From positions 1,612,001-1,676,000 of the forward strand of contig NZ_CP103288.1 in assembly GCF_024758005.1 (NCBI RefSeq): a DNA stretch of 64,000 nucleotides, given 5' to 3'. Source of the stretch: Pseudarthrobacter sp. NS4. Its GTDB lineage: Bacteria > Actinomycetota > Actinomycetes > Actinomycetales > Micrococcaceae. Under the pieces are notes generated by a model. The model saw nothing but the letters and a program-made list of their open reading frames with translations, was not told the origin of the DNA and did no database searches. Positions 1-9,035 of this stretch are shown here, in pieces. The stretch's first letter is position 1, and the number at the start of each line of letters is the position of its first letter. Made by a program: the position numbers and the translations under genes.

Positions 1-515
1 CCGGAATCACAGCGGTAGTCGGCGCTCCTTTTCGCGAGGCCTCCGGTGCGGCGCGGCTGGCCTCGTTGGTGCTGCACCCCGACGGCAGCACCGAAACAGC
101 GTTCAAAACGCACCTGCATGGCCAGGGGCAGGAGCTGTTTGAGCCGGGGGACGGACCCAGCCTTATTGAGGTGGACGGCTGGCGGATTGCGCTGGCGTTG
201 TGCTTTGATGCCGCAACGCCGGGCCACGCTGCCGCAGCTGCCGATGCCGGGGCGGATGCCTACTGCGTGTCCGCGCTCTACACCCGTAACGAGGAGCACC
301 GGCTTGCCCTGCATCTCGGCGCCCGCGCCATGGACTACCGGATGTTCACCCTCCTGGCCAACCTGGGTGGCAGCACCTCGCTGGGGGAGTCCTGCGGGCT
401 GAGCGGTATCTGGAGTCCCGACGGACTCCGCCTGAAGGGCGCATCGGGTATCCGAACCGAAGTGGTGACCTGCCTCCTGCAGCGCAGCGTCGTCAGGAGA
501 TTCCGCAGCAAGTAG
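1..515 (+). CDS. Carbon-nitrogen hydrolase (nitrilase superfamily), 3' part
   Basis: The open frame runs in from the left edge (frame 3), so the true start lies outside the window. About 170 C-terminal residues are visible. They carry the nitrilase-fold signatures: a Lys in the FKTHL segment (about residue 37 of the visible part) and a Cys in LALCFDAA, which would be the second and third members of the Glu-Lys-Cys triad; the Glu is off-window. Members hydrolyse or condense C-N bonds of amides, nitriles or carbamoyl compounds in the cytoplasm. The substrate cannot be read from this fragment. The gene precedes dapA with a 90-bp gap and no visible terminator. Confidence 0.8.
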   Translation, partial: GITAVVGAPFREASGAARLASLVLHPDGSTETAFKTHLHGQGQELFEPGDGPSLIEVDGWRIALALCFDAATPGHAAAAADAGADAYCVSALYTRNEEHRLALHLGARAMDYRMFTLLANLGGSTSLGESCGLSGIWSPDGLRLKGASGIRTEVVTCLLQRSVVRRFRSK

Positions 516-591
516 GCAATTCCGCACTGGGCAAGGCCTTATTTGACGTTCATCACGCCCGTGGCATTGTCCTAACCAGCCGGGGACAGGG

Positions 592-597
592 TAACGT
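592..597 (+). promoter_or_regulatory. -10 hexamer TAACGT of dapA, leaderless type
   Basis: TAACGT lies 7 nt before the dapA ATG and the spacer holds only a T-run, with no Shine-Dalgarno. A transcript would start at or next to the start codon. A weaker upstream pair (TTGACG at 543-548 and CATTGT at 565-570) is an alternative promoter. Confidence 0.5.
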
Positions 598-604
598 TTT
601 TTCC

Positions 605-1513
605 ATGGCTGATTCTTCCGCGCACATCCCTGCCCTCGGTACCCTCCTGACCGCCATGGTCACGCCGTTCACCAAGGACGGCGCAGTGGATTACGACCAG
701 GCAGCAGAACTGGCCACCAAGCTGGTCGACGACGGCTGCGACGGCCTCGTTGTCACTGGAACTACCGGCGAAACCTCCACCCTCACGGACGAAGAGAACC
801 TGGGGATGTTCCGCGCCGTCAAGGAGGCCGTTGGTGGACGGGCTGCCATCATCGCCGGCACCGGAACCAATGACACCGCGCACTCGGTACACCTTTCCCA
901 GCAGGCTGCAGCCCTCGGCGTCGATGGCCTCCTGCTGGTCACGCCCTACTACAACAAGCCCAGCCAGGCAGGCGTCCGCGCCCACTTCGAGGCTGTCGCC
1001 TCCGCCGTCGACGTGCCCGTCATGCTCTACGACATCCCCGGCCGCTCCTCCATCCCGATCGAACCCGACACAATGATCCGCCTGGCGCAGCACCCCAACA
1101 TCGTGGCCGTCAAGGACGCCAAGGCCGACTTCGTCGCCGCAACCCGGGTTATGGCAGAAACGGACCTTCTCTTCTACTCCGGCGATGACGGGCTGACCCT
1201 GCCGTGGATGGCGCTGGGCGCCGTCGGACTGGTGGGTGTTACAACGCACGTGGCTACGCGGCGCTTCCGCGAACTCATCGATGCGGTCAACGCCAACGAC
1301 CTCGGAACCGCCCGGAAGATCAACTTTGAACTCCAGCCGGTAGTCCGCGCCACCATGACCCGCGTCCAGGGGGCCGTGGCGGCCAAGCAGATTCTTAAAT
1401 GGCAGGGAGTCCTGCCCAACTCGATTGTCCGTTTGCCCCTCGTGGAGCCGGACGAAGCCGAGATCGAAATCATCCGCGGGGATTTGGCGGAAGCGGGGCT
1501 GGTCTACTCCTGA
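605..1513 (+). CDS. dapA: 4-hydroxy-tetrahydrodipicolinate synthase
   Basis: 302 aa, the usual length. DapA condenses pyruvate with aspartate semialdehyde, the first committed step to diaminopimelate and lysine. The TIM barrel shows the GTTGE motif near residue 52, the YYNKPSQ segment with the catalytic Tyr, and the Schiff-base Lys at K170 in AVKDAK. The ATG at 605 has no Shine-Dalgarno but has a -10 hexamer 7 nt upstream. It is followed after 41 bp by RNase J, a common actinobacterial arrangement. dapF, which acts later in the same pathway, lies at 13.4 kb. Confidence 0.97.
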   Translation: MADSSAHIPALGTLLTAMVTPFTKDGAVDYDQAAELATKLVDDGCDGLVVTGTTGETSTLTDEENLGMFRAVKEAVGGRAAIIAGTGTNDTAHSVHLSQQAAALGVDGLLLVTPYYNKPSQAGVRAHFEAVASAVDVPVMLYDIPGRSSIPIEPDTMIRLAQHPNIVAVKDAKADFVAATRVMAETDLLFYSGDDGLTLPWMALGAVGLVGVTTHVATRRFRELIDAVNANDLGTARKINFELQPVVRATMTRVQGAVAAKQILKWQGVLPNSIVRLPLVEPDEAEIEIIRGDLAEAGLVYS

Positions 1514-1554
1514 GGGCGAAGACCGGCACCCTTCCGCCTGGAAAGTAGTGCAAT

Positions 1555-3246
1555 ATGACCCAAATCGCCCTAACCGGCCTTGTCACCCCTCCCCGCCTGC
1601 CCCAGGGCGCGCTGCGGATTGTTCCGCTCGGCGGACTGGGGGAAATCGGCCGGAACATGGCTGTGTTCGAAATCGACGGCAAGCTGCTGATCGTGGACTG
1701 CGGCGTCCTCTTCCCGGAGGAAACCCAGCCCGGCGTTGACCTGATCCTGCCTGACTTCTCGTACATCGAGGACCGGCTGGACGATGTTGTGGCCGTTGTC
1801 CTCACGCACGGCCACGAGGACCACATCGGCGCTGTCCCGTACCTGTTGCGGCTCCGCAACGACATTCCCCTGGTGGGCTCGCAGCTGACCCTCGCCCTGA
1901 TCGAGGCGAAGCTGCAGGAGCACCGCATCCGGCCCTACACCCTCACGGTGGAGGAAGGGCAGGTGGAAAAGTTCGGGCCGTTCGAGTGCGAGTTCGTTGC
2001 CGTAAACCACTCCATTCCGGACGCCCTTGCCGTGTTCATCCGCACCGCGGCCGGCACTGTCCTGCACACCGGTGACTTCAAGATGGACCAGCTGCCGCTT
2101 GACGGCCGCATCACCGACCTGCGGCACTTCGCCAAGCTCGGCGAAGAGGGTGTGGACCTCTTTATGTCCGACTCGACCAACGCCGACGTCCCCGGCTTCA
2201 CCACCGCGGAAAAGGAAATCGGTCCCACGCTGGAACGGCTTTTCGGCCAGGCCACCAAGCGCATCATCGTGGCGTCCTTCTCCTCCCACGTCCACCGGGT
2301 CCAGCAGGTCCTGGACGCAGCCGCCAAGCACAACCGCAAGGTGGCGTTCGTGGGCCGTTCCATGGTCCGCAACATGGCCATCGCCGAAAAGCTCGGCTAT
2401 CTGGATGTTCCGCCCGGGCTCATCGTGGACATCAAGAACATCGACAACCTGCCGGACAACCGCGTGGTCCTGATGTCCACCGGCTCCCAGGGCGAGCCGA
2501 TGGCTGCGCTGTCCAGGATGGCGAATGGCGACCACCGGGTGGTGGTGGGCGACGGCGACACGGTCATCCTGGCCTCCAGCCTGATCCCCGGAAACGAAAA
2601 CGCCGTGTTCCGGATCATCAACGGACTCCTGAAGCTGGGCGCCGATGTGATCCACAAGGGCAACGCCAAGGTGCACGTCTCCGGGCACGCCGCCGCCGGC
2701 GAACTGCTCTACTGCTACAACATCCTTGAGCCGCTCAACGCCATGCCAGTGCACGGTGAGACCCGCCACCTGATCGCCAACGGCAAGATTGCCATCGAGT
2801 CGGGCGTTCCGGAGGCAAGCGTCATTCTCGCGGACAACGGCACTGTCATCGACCTGAAGGACCACCGGGCAGACGTGGTGGGACAGGTCGAGGTTGGCTT
2901 CGTGTATGTGGACGGCTCAAGCGTGGGCGAAATCACCGACGCCGACCTCAAGGACCGCCGCATTCTCGGCGACGAAGGCTTCATCTCCATCATCACCGTT
3001 GTCAACCGGACCACCGGCAAGGTGGTGTCCGGGCCCGAAATCCATGCCCGCGGCGTCGCCGAGGATGACTCGGTCTTCGACGACATCATCCCGAAGATCA
3101 ACGCCGCGCTGGAGGAAGCCGTCCTCAACCATGCCGACCACACCAGCCACCAGCTCCAGCAGGTGGTTCGCCGCGTGGTGGGCACATGGGTGAACCGCAA
3201 GCTCCGCCGCAAGCCCATGATCATCCCCGTGGTGCTCGAGGCCTGA
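1555..3246 (+). CDS. rnj: Ribonuclease J
   Basis: 563 aa. A metallo-beta-lactamase/beta-CASP nuclease that acts in mRNA decay and rRNA maturation with endo- and 5'-exonuclease activity. The metal site HGHEDH is at residues 85-90; further metal ligands appear in HTGDFKMD and SDSTNAD, and the beta-CASP segment SFSSHVHRVQQ follows. The C-terminal part ends RRKPMIIPVV, as in actinobacterial homologues. The ATG at 1555 is preceded by a GGAAAG Shine-Dalgarno. It may be co-transcribed with dapA, and a strong hairpin follows it. Confidence 0.95.
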   Translation: MTQIALTGLVTPPRLPQGALRIVPLGGLGEIGRNMAVFEIDGKLLIVDCGVLFPEETQPGVDLILPDFSYIEDRLDDVVAVVLTHGHEDHIGAVPYLLRLRNDIPLVGSQLTLALIEAKLQEHRIRPYTLTVEEGQVEKFGPFECEFVAVNHSIPDALAVFIRTAAGTVLHTGDFKMDQLPLDGRITDLRHFAKLGEEGVDLFMSDSTNADVPGFTTAEKEIGPTLERLFGQATKRIIVASFSSHVHRVQQVLDAAAKHNRKVAFVGRSMVRNMAIAEKLGYLDVPPGLIVDIKNIDNLPDNRVVLMSTGSQGEPMAALSRMANGDHRVVVGDGDTVILASSLIPGNENAVFRIINGLLKLGADVIHKGNAKVHVSGHAAAGELLYCYNILEPLNAMPVHGETRHLIANGKIAIESGVPEASVILADNGTVIDLKDHRADVVGQVEVGFVYVDGSSVGEITDADLKDRRILGDEGFISIITVVNRTTGKVVSGPEIHARGVAEDDSVFDDIIPKINAALEEAVLNHADHTSHQLQQVVRRVVGTWVNRKLRRKPMIIPVVLEA

Positions 3247-3296
3247 CAGCAAGGCGTCGACCGCCAAGTCGCAGCCGCACTCCGTGATGCGGCACC

Positions 3297-3332
3297 GCGA
3301 AAGGCCCGGTTCTCCGGAACCGGGCCTTTCGC
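3297..3332 (+). terminator. Strong hairpin after RNase J
   Basis: A perfect 16-bp stem (GCGAAAGGCCCGGTTC and its complement) closes on a TCCG tetraloop. There is no T-run behind it, as in many high-GC terminators. It separates rnj from ftsK. Confidence 0.75.
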
Positions 3333-3389
3333 GTCCCACCAGGCAGGACCAGCCGCCCGGAAATCCGCGGAATACCGGTCCGGTTCCGG

Positions 3390-3395
3390 TACCGT
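3390..3395 (+). promoter_or_regulatory. -10 hexamer TACCGT of ftsK, leaderless type
   Basis: TACCGT lies 7 nt before the ATG at 3403. It overlaps the alternative in-frame GTG at 3394, which argues against that GTG as the start. Confidence 0.5.
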
Positions 3396-3402
3396 GGCTA
3401 CT

Positions 3403-6321
3403 ATGGCCACACGTACTACTTCCGCGCGCAGTGGAACAGCCAAAGGCAGCTCCGGCAACAAAGCCGGCAGTTCCACGGGCCGCGGTTCCGGGTCGACGGC
3501 ACCCAAAACCGGCCGGTCCGGAGGCTCCTCCAGCACTGCACGCACCCGCCAGCTTCCCGCCGTCGAACATCACCAGCCGTGGCTCCTGCGGGTGGTGGGC
3601 GGCGCCTGGCTGGGCATCGGCCACCTGGTAGGCGGAGGAGTCCGGCGGATTGGCCACGACGTCAGCGACCTTCCCGCAGAGGAGCGCCGTGACGGCGCCG
3701 CCCTGTTTAACCTGGTCCTCGGCACTTTCATCGCCACCTTTGCCTGGTGGGGCCTGACCGGCTGGTTCCCGGACGCCGTGCATGCCGTGGTCAACGGCAC
3801 GTTCGGCTGGATGTCCCTGCTCCTTCCGCTGATGCTGTTCGTGTGCGCCTTCCGGCTCTTCCGGCAGCCCTCCGATGGCCGGGGCAACAACCGGGTGGGC
3901 ATCGGCTTCCTGATCATGACGTTCGCCGGTTGCGGCCTCGCCCATATCCTGGGCGGCCAGCCCACCGTTGCCCAGGGCTTTGACGGCCTGCGCCAGGCCG
4001 GCGGCATGCTGGGATTCCTCGCAGCCACTCCACTGGCAGCCATCCATCCGGCCGTGCCCCTGGTTCTTTACGGACTACTGGCCTTCGTGTCCCTGCTGAT
4101 CATCACCGCCACGCCGTTCACCGCCATCCCGCGGCGCCTGCGGGGAGCTTACGAGCACCTGATGGGCATCGACCTGATGGATCAGGAAGACCCCGGGAAC
4201 AGGCACGATCGCAGCTACCTGGAACGCACCCCTCCCGCCGCGCCCAAAAAGAAGAAGCGCCGCTTCTTCGGAAAGGACGAGGAGTCCGACGCCGGGCTGG
4301 AAGGCTACGTGGGCGACGAAGCCTTCGAGCACGCCGTCATAGACGACGACGAACCGACGCCCCCGCGCCCCGCGCCCGGAGTCCGGCGGCCCACGCAGGC
4401 CGAAATCGCCGTCGAAAAGATCAAGGCGGCACAAGGCCTGGGTGCGGTTGGCGCCTCCGCTACTCCGGTGGAAAACGCCACGGAAGCCATTCCGCTGATC
4501 ACTCCCGGCATGACGGCACCTGGTGCGCCTGCTCCCGGCGGCCAGACGGGCGCAGTGGCACCCACCGTCCCTTCGAACCCGGTGGCTCCCGCGCCACCGC
4601 CCGTTCCGATCCCCCAGCGCACGGAGCAGTTGTCGCTGGCCGGCGACGTCACCTACACCCTGCCTGCTTCGGACTACCTGACCCCGGGCTCAATCCCCAA
4701 GGAACGCACCGAGGCCAACGACGCCGTCGTCGCCGCCCTCACCGACACCCTCCAACAGTTCAACGTGGATGCCACCGTGACCGGCTTCAGCCGCGGTCCC
4801 ACGGTGACCCGCTACGAAATCGAACTGGCCTCCGGTACCAAGGTGGAAAGGGTCACGGCGCTGTCCAAGAACATTTCCTACGCCGTGGCTTCCAGCGACG
4901 TACGCATCCTGAGCCCCATCCCGGGCAAGTCCGCCATCGGCATCGAAATTCCCAACACGGACCGTGAGACCGTGTCCCTCGGCGACGTCCTCCGCAGCCA
5001 GAACGCCCGCCGGACGGACCACCCGATGGTCATGGGCGTCGGCAAGGATGTTGAAGGCGGCTACGTGGTGGCCAACCTGGCCAAGATGCCCCACCTGCTC
5101 GTGGCCGGTGCGACCGGTGCCGGTAAGTCATCCTTCGTGAACTCGATGATCACCTCGATCCTCATGCGCGCCACCCCGGACGAAGTCCGCATGGTGATGG
5201 TGGACCCGAAGCGCGTGGAACTCACCGCCTACGAAGGCGTGCCGCACCTCATCACCCCCATCATCACCAACCCCAAGAAAGCCGCCGAGGCGCTCCAGTG
5301 GGTGGTCCGCGAAATGGACGCCCGCTACGACGACCTCGCCAACTACGGCTTCAAGCACATCGACGACTTCAACAAGGCGGTGCGCGCCGGCAAAGTCCAG
5401 CAGCCGCCGGACTCCAAGCGGGTTATCCGGCCGTATCCCTACCTGCTGGTTATTGTCGACGAGCTTGCAGACCTCATGATGGTGGCTCCCCGCGACGTGG
5501 AAGATTCGATCGTCCGCATTACGCAGCTTGCCCGGGCGGCCGGCATCCACCTGGTCCTGGCCACCCAGCGCCCGTCCGTTGACGTGGTCACGGGCCTCAT
5601 CAAAGCCAACGTGCCCTCCCGCATGGCCTTCGCAACGTCCTCCGTCACCGACTCCCGCGTGGTCCTGGACCAGCCCGGAGCCGAAAAACTCATCGGCCAG
5701 GGCGACGCCCTCTTCCTGCCGATGGGTGCCTCGAAAGCCATGCGCGTCCAGGGCGCCTGGGTTACTGAATCTGAAATCCACAAAGTGGTGGAGCACGTCA
5801 AGGGACAGCTTCAGGCCGTCTACCGTGACGACGTTGCCCCCGAGGCGGAAAAGAAGCAGATCGACGACGACATCGGGGACGACCTCGAGGTGCTGCTGCA
5901 GGCCACCGAACTTGTGGTTACCACCCAGTTCGGGTCCACCTCGATGCTCCAGCGCAAGCTGCGCGTCGGGTTCGCGAAGGCCGGCCGCCTTATGGACCTC
6001 CTCGAGTCCAGGGGAGTGGTGGGGCCCTCCGAAGGATCAAAGGCCCGCGACGTGCTGGTGAAGCCGGACGACCTCGCCTCCGTCCTCGCTGCGATGAAGG
6101 GCCAGGAGGCTCCGGCGCCGGCAGACCCGCAAACGGCTGCCCTGAGTGACAACGCCAACGCGAACATCGCCCAGGGCGGCTATGCCGAGGATTTGGTGGC
6201 AGCTGACCTGGACCAGCGGAAGCAGAAGGTGGAATATTACGACGGCTCGGATTCAGCGCCAGGCGGCTACGGCGACGATGATGAAGGGTCAGAAGACGCC
6301 TGGTCACTCACCGGACGGTAG
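3403..6321 (+). CDS. ftsK: DNA translocase FtsK
   Basis: 972 aa from the ATG at 3403; a GTG at 3394 would add three residues but lies inside the likely -10 element. FtsK pumps DNA at the division septum and helps resolve chromosome dimers. The order is a basic Ser/Gly/Thr-rich N-terminus, four or so membrane segments (about residues 100-240), a Pro/Ala linker (about 250-420), and the RecA-like motor with Walker A GATGAGKS near residue 570 and Walker B LLVIVDELAD. A gamma winged-helix domain (LQRKLRVGFAKAGRLMD) and an acidic tail end the protein. Confidence 0.96.
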   Translation: MATRTTSARSGTAKGSSGNKAGSSTGRGSGSTAPKTGRSGGSSSTARTRQLPAVEHHQPWLLRVVGGAWLGIGHLVGGGVRRIGHDVSDLPAEERRDGAALFNLVLGTFIATFAWWGLTGWFPDAVHAVVNGTFGWMSLLLPLMLFVCAFRLFRQPSDGRGNNRVGIGFLIMTFAGCGLAHILGGQPTVAQGFDGLRQAGGMLGFLAATPLAAIHPAVPLVLYGLLAFVSLLIITATPFTAIPRRLRGAYEHLMGIDLMDQEDPGNRHDRSYLERTPPAAPKKKKRRFFGKDEESDAGLEGYVGDEAFEHAVIDDDEPTPPRPAPGVRRPTQAEIAVEKIKAAQGLGAVGASATPVENATEAIPLITPGMTAPGAPAPGGQTGAVAPTVPSNPVAPAPPPVPIPQRTEQLSLAGDVTYTLPASDYLTPGSIPKERTEANDAVVAALTDTLQQFNVDATVTGFSRGPTVTRYEIELASGTKVERVTALSKNISYAVASSDVRILSPIPGKSAIGIEIPNTDRETVSLGDVLRSQNARRTDHPMVMGVGKDVEGGYVVANLAKMPHLLVAGATGAGKSSFVNSMITSILMRATPDEVRMVMVDPKRVELTAYEGVPHLITPIITNPKKAAEALQWVVREMDARYDDLANYGFKHIDDFNKAVRAGKVQQPPDSKRVIRPYPYLLVIVDELADLMMVAPRDVEDSIVRITQLARAAGIHLVLATQRPSVDVVTGLIKANVPSRMAFATSSVTDSRVVLDQPGAEKLIGQGDALFLPMGASKAMRVQGAWVTESEIHKVVEHVKGQLQAVYRDDVAPEAEKKQIDDDIGDDLEVLLQATELVVTTQFGSTSMLQRKLRVGFAKAGRLMDLLESRGVVGPSEGSKARDVLVKPDDLASVLAAMKGQEAPAPADPQTAALSDNANANIAQGGYAEDLVAADLDQRKQKVEYYDGSDSAPGGYGDDDEGSEDAWSLTGR

Positions 6322-6324
6322 CCT
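6319..6324 (+). promoter_or_regulatory. -10 hexamer TAGCCT of pgsA, leaderless type
   Basis: TAGCCT lies 6 nt before the GTG of pgsA and overlaps the ftsK stop region. An AGGAAG sequence touches the start codon directly, too close to serve as a Shine-Dalgarno. Confidence 0.5.
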
Positions 6325-6330
6325 AGGAAG

Positions 6331-6975
6331 GTGACTAGCACCGATGCAACCGCCGCCGGCCCGGGCCGTGCCGGGGTCTGGAACCTTCCCAACATCCTGA
6401 CCATGCTCCGCATCGCGCTGGTGCCCTTCTTCGTCTGGTTCCTCATTGCGGATGCCCCCGGGTTGCGCAGCGAGTCCGGGCTGTGGCGCTGGGCGGCCGT
6501 GCTGGCGTTCGCCGTCGCCATCTACACCGACAAGCTCGACGGCGACATCGCCAGGAGCCGGAACCTCGTTACGGACTTCGGCAAGATCGCCGATCCCATT
6601 GCGGACAAACTCCTCATCGGCTCGGCCCTGGTCATGCTGTCGGTGCTGGGGGAACTGCCGTGGTGGATGACTTTGGTGATCCTGGTCCGTGAATGGGGCA
6701 TCACCGGCCTGCGTTTCTTCGTGATCCGTTACGGCGTCATTCCCGCGTCCCGCGGCGGCAAGCTGAAGACCGTGGTGCAGACCGCGGCGATCTTCCTCTA
6801 CCTCCTGCCGCTGGGAGCCTTCGCTCCCTGGCTCACCTGGGTGGCGTTCGCCGTGATGCTGGCCGCCGTTGTCATCACGGTCTGGACCGGCGTCGAGTAC
6901 GTCATTGAAGCCCTGCGGCTCCGGGCCAGGGGAAAGCTGCAGCCCAGGGCCAAGCGCGGACAGGAGCAGCCATGA
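6331..6975 (+). CDS. pgsA: CDP-diacylglycerol--glycerol-3-phosphate 3-phosphatidyltransferase
   Basis: 214 aa. It makes phosphatidylglycerol phosphate from CDP-diacylglycerol and glycerol-3-phosphate in the membrane. The N-terminal WNLPNILTMLRI segment and the CDP-alcohol phosphotransferase signature are visible around residues 65-100 (TDKLDGDIARSRN...GKIADPIADK), with several hydrophobic helices after it. The first Asp of the usual DGxxAR signature is present in KLDGDIAR. Start is GTG at 6331 with a -10-like hexamer 6 nt upstream. It overlaps the next gene by 4 bp. Confidence 0.93.
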   Translation: MTSTDATAAGPGRAGVWNLPNILTMLRIALVPFFVWFLIADAPGLRSESGLWRWAAVLAFAVAIYTDKLDGDIARSRNLVTDFGKIADPIADKLLIGSALVMLSVLGELPWWMTLVILVREWGITGLRFFVIRYGVIPASRGGKLKTVVQTAAIFLYLLPLGAFAPWLTWVAFAVMLAAVVITVWTGVEYVIEALRLRARGKLQPRAKRGQEQP

Positions 6976-7451
6976 CCAACCTCCACCACCTGGCCGCACA
7001 GGCAGTTCGGCAAGCCCTGGAGTCCGGGCGGACCGTAGGCACCGCAGAGTCACTGACCGCAGGCATGGTGTCGGCTGTCCTGGCCGATACCCCGGGTGCT
7101 TCCGGGATGCTGCAGGGCGGCGTGGTCGCCTACCAGAACTCCATCAAGGAATCAGTCCTGGACGTCCAATCCGACCTGCTGGCCCGCGTTGGCTCGGTGG
7201 ACGGCGGCGTCGCCGAAGCCATGGCGGCAGGAGCCCGCACTGTTCTCGGTGCAGACGTCGGACTCTCCACCACTGGCGTTGCCGGACCTGAGGGACACGA
7301 CGGGAAACCGGTGGGCACCGTTTACATCGGCATAGCCACCGCCGCAGGAACTTCAGCCTTCGAGTACGCGTTCCAAGGCAACCGTGCCGAGATCCGCGGG
7401 CAGGCATGCGGAGCAGCCCTTGAGAGGCTGCTCGAGGCCCTGTCCTCCTGA
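6972..7451 (+). CDS. pncC: CinA-family nicotinamide-nucleotide amidohydrolase
   Basis: 159 aa, corresponding to the stand-alone C-terminal CinA domain (PncC), which deamidates nicotinamide mononucleotide for NAD recycling. Family motifs are TAESLTAGMV near residue 25, GGVVAYQNSIKE near 55 and STTGVAGPEGHDGKPVGTVYIG near 100. The N-terminal MoaB-like domain of full CinA is absent, which is normal in actinobacteria. It overlaps pgsA by an ATGA and precedes clgR, the conserved order pgsA-cinA-clgR-recA. Confidence 0.92.
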   Translation: MTNLHHLAAQAVRQALESGRTVGTAESLTAGMVSAVLADTPGASGMLQGGVVAYQNSIKESVLDVQSDLLARVGSVDGGVAEAMAAGARTVLGADVGLSTTGVAGPEGHDGKPVGTVYIGIATAAGTSAFEYAFQGNRAEIRGQACGAALERLLEALSS

Positions 7452-7480
7452 CCCCATGTCCTGGCCACCCTTGTCCTGGC

Positions 7481-7506
7481 AAAGTTACCGGTCGTAAAGT
7501 TACCGG
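7481..7506 (+). repeat. Direct repeat AAAGTTACCGG x2 upstream of clgR
   Basis: Two exact copies of AAAGTTACCGG start at 7481 and 7496, 15 bp apart, about 220 bp before clgR. The 276-bp gap between pncC and clgR also holds an imperfect inverted repeat CGCT-N7-AGCG near 7546-7561. Either could be an operator; I cannot assign a protein. Confidence 0.35.
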
Positions 7507-7727
7507 GAACAAAAGCCGGTACCGATTAGTTATTACATTGTGTCGCTTCCGAAGAGCGGAGGCGCCTAGGATGAAAACACCACGACGGTTCGCTCCACGG
7601 CGGACCTGACCAATGAGGGAGCAAGGCGATACAGATGGTAAAGCAGCCCGTATCCGTAAACGGCGTTGTCCGCTGGAAGGATGTGGGCCTCGCCGATCAG
7701 GGTAAGAGCGAACAGAAGGAGCGCAAG

Positions 7728-8087
7728 ATGGTTGTACTTCGTCACGAAATTGGTGATGTCCTGCGCGATGTCCGCCAGCGCCAGGGGCGCACGCTCCGTG
7801 AAGTTTCGCACAGCGCCCGTGTCTCCCTGGGATATCTCAGCGAAGTGGAGCGCGGCCAGAAGGAAGCGTCATCCGAGCTTTTGTCCTCGATCTGCTCGGC
7901 CCTGGATGTTCCGTTGTCCAGCATGCTTCGCGAAGTCAGTGACCGTGTGGCAGTAGCCGAAGGCGTTGCCGTTCCGGACACCGTTCCGCAGGAATTCTCG
8001 CAGCGTTACGGCCGGGACCTTGAGCGCGACCTTAACACTGAACTCAACGACGAACTTTCCACCGGCCTGCTCTCCGGCGCCCGCTAA
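7728..8087 (+). CDS. clgR: ClgR-type helix-turn-helix regulator
   Basis: 119 aa from the ATG at 7728, chosen because AGAAGGAG sits 7 nt upstream; the frame stays open to a start at 7635 without such a site. An XRE-type HTH occupies about residues 5-62 ([20 protein letters not shown]...[14 protein letters not shown]). ClgR proteins activate clp protease and other stress genes in Streptomyces, Corynebacterium and Mycobacterium, and lie between cinA and recA as here. The tail after residue 85 is acidic and ends SGAR. In Streptomyces the ClgR C-terminus is a Clp degradation signal ending in two Ala; that signal is not seen here. Confidence 0.88.
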   Translation: MVVLRHEIGDVLRDVRQRQGRTLREVSHSARVSLGYLSEVERGQKEASSELLSSICSALDVPLSSMLREVSDRVAVAEGVAVPDTVPQEFSQRYGRDLERDLNTELNDELSTGLLSGAR

Positions 8088-8124
8088 GGGCAGCCCCCGC
8101 CCGCAGGTGGGCCCTGGAACGTGT

Positions 8125-8154
8125 GAAGCCCCTGGCCGCAAGGCCGGGGGCTTC
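8125..8154 (+). terminator. Hairpin terminator between clgR and the MarR gene
   Basis: A 13-bp stem (GAAGCCCCTGGCC against GGCCGGGGGCTTC, with one T-G pair) closes on GCAA. The tail is AGTTGTTTG. It lies between convergent genes and could serve both. Confidence 0.8.
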
Positions 8155-8184
8155 AGTTGTTTGTGCGGACTTCGGTCTGGTTCG

Positions 8185-8715
8185 TCAGTTTTCCGGGGCC
8201 ACGGGTGATCCCGGCCCGTCCTTCGGGAACCCGTCCCGCTCGTACGTGGAGTTCAACATGGCCATGTAGCGGGCCAGTTCTTCCAGGTCCCGCACTGGCC
8301 ATTCGCCCAGCCGCTCCCGGAAAACCTGCCGCCGGGCATCCTGTACCTGGTGCATCTTTTCCTCGCCCTTGGGCGTCAGCCGGATGGCCTGGGCCCGGCC
8401 GTCCAGCGGGTCAGCCTCCTTGGAGACCAGGCCGATACTTTCCAGGAACGCGATCTGGCGGCTGACCGACGGCTTACCCACCCCGATATTCATTGCCAGG
8501 TGTGTGAGGCGGATGGGGCCTTCCCGGCGGATGACGGTCAGCAGGCCGTAGGCTGCCGGTTCCATGTCAGGGTGGACCTGGCGGGACAACTGGTTCGAAA
8601 TGGCCCGCGCCCGGCGCCAGAAAAGGCTGATCTGGTGTTCGACGTTCTGCAGTGCAGCATCGACCACCGCGTCGTCCGGGCGGCCGTCCGGCAGGGCATC
8701 GGGGGAGTTGCTCAT
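8185..8715 (-). CDS. MarR-family transcriptional regulator
   Basis: 176 aa. The winged helix spans about residues 60-130: QVHPDMEPAAYGLLTVI, then the recognition region LAMNIGVGKPSVSRQIAFLESIGLV and the wing EADPLDGRAQAIRLTPKGEEK, both typical of MarR. Such proteins are ligand-responsive dimeric repressors. It is divergent from the DUF3046 gene with only 41 bp between starts, so it may control itself and that neighbour. The ligand is unknown. Confidence 0.9.
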   Translation of the reverse strand: MSNSPDALPDGRPDDAVVDAALQNVEHQISLFWRRARAISNQLSRQVHPDMEPAAYGLLTVIRREGPIRLTHLAMNIGVGKPSVSRQIAFLESIGLVSKEADPLDGRAQAIRLTPKGEEKMHQVQDARRQVFRERLGEWPVRDLEELARYMAMLNSTYERDGFPKDGPGSPVAPEN

Positions 8716-8722
8716 GGCAACA

Positions 8723-8728
8723 ATTCTA
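8723..8728 (-). promoter_or_regulatory. -10 hexamer TAGAAT of the MarR gene, leaderless type
   Basis: On the minus strand TAGAAT lies 7 nt before the ATG at 8715, with no Shine-Dalgarno between them. Confidence 0.5.
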
Positions 8729-8756
8729 TGGTCCCCGGCCGTGAGAGAATTTTTTG

Positions 8757-8981
8757 ATGCGAATCAGCGACTACTGGCGGCTCATGGATGACGAATTTGG
8801 GGCGGGGTACTCCCGCGTGCTGAGCAGCACCCTCGTCCTTGCCGGAGTGGGCGGCCGCACCGCGGACCAGGCACTGGCCGCCGGTGTGGAACCGCGCAGG
8901 GTGTGGCTGGCCGTCTGCGACGTCCAGGACGTCCCTGCTGAACGGCGCCTGGGCCGCGATATCAAACCCCTGCGCGACTAG
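8757..8981 (+). CDS. DUF3046 domain protein
   Basis: 74 aa from the ATG at 8757; a TTG directly before it is the only earlier start. The sequence begins MRISDYWRLMDDEFG and keeps VWLAVCDVQDVP, the hallmark of the small actinobacterial DUF3046 family that is regularly found just upstream of recA. The function is unknown; the conserved place next to recA is suggestive but not proof of a repair role. Confidence 0.85.
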   Translation: MRISDYWRLMDDEFGAGYSRVLSSTLVLAGVGGRTADQALAAGVEPRRVWLAVCDVQDVPAERRLGRDIKPLRD

Positions 8982-9035
8982 TCCTTCCATGCCGTGATTC
9001 CCCGGCAGTTTTCCCCTGACACGCCGCGCCGTTGT

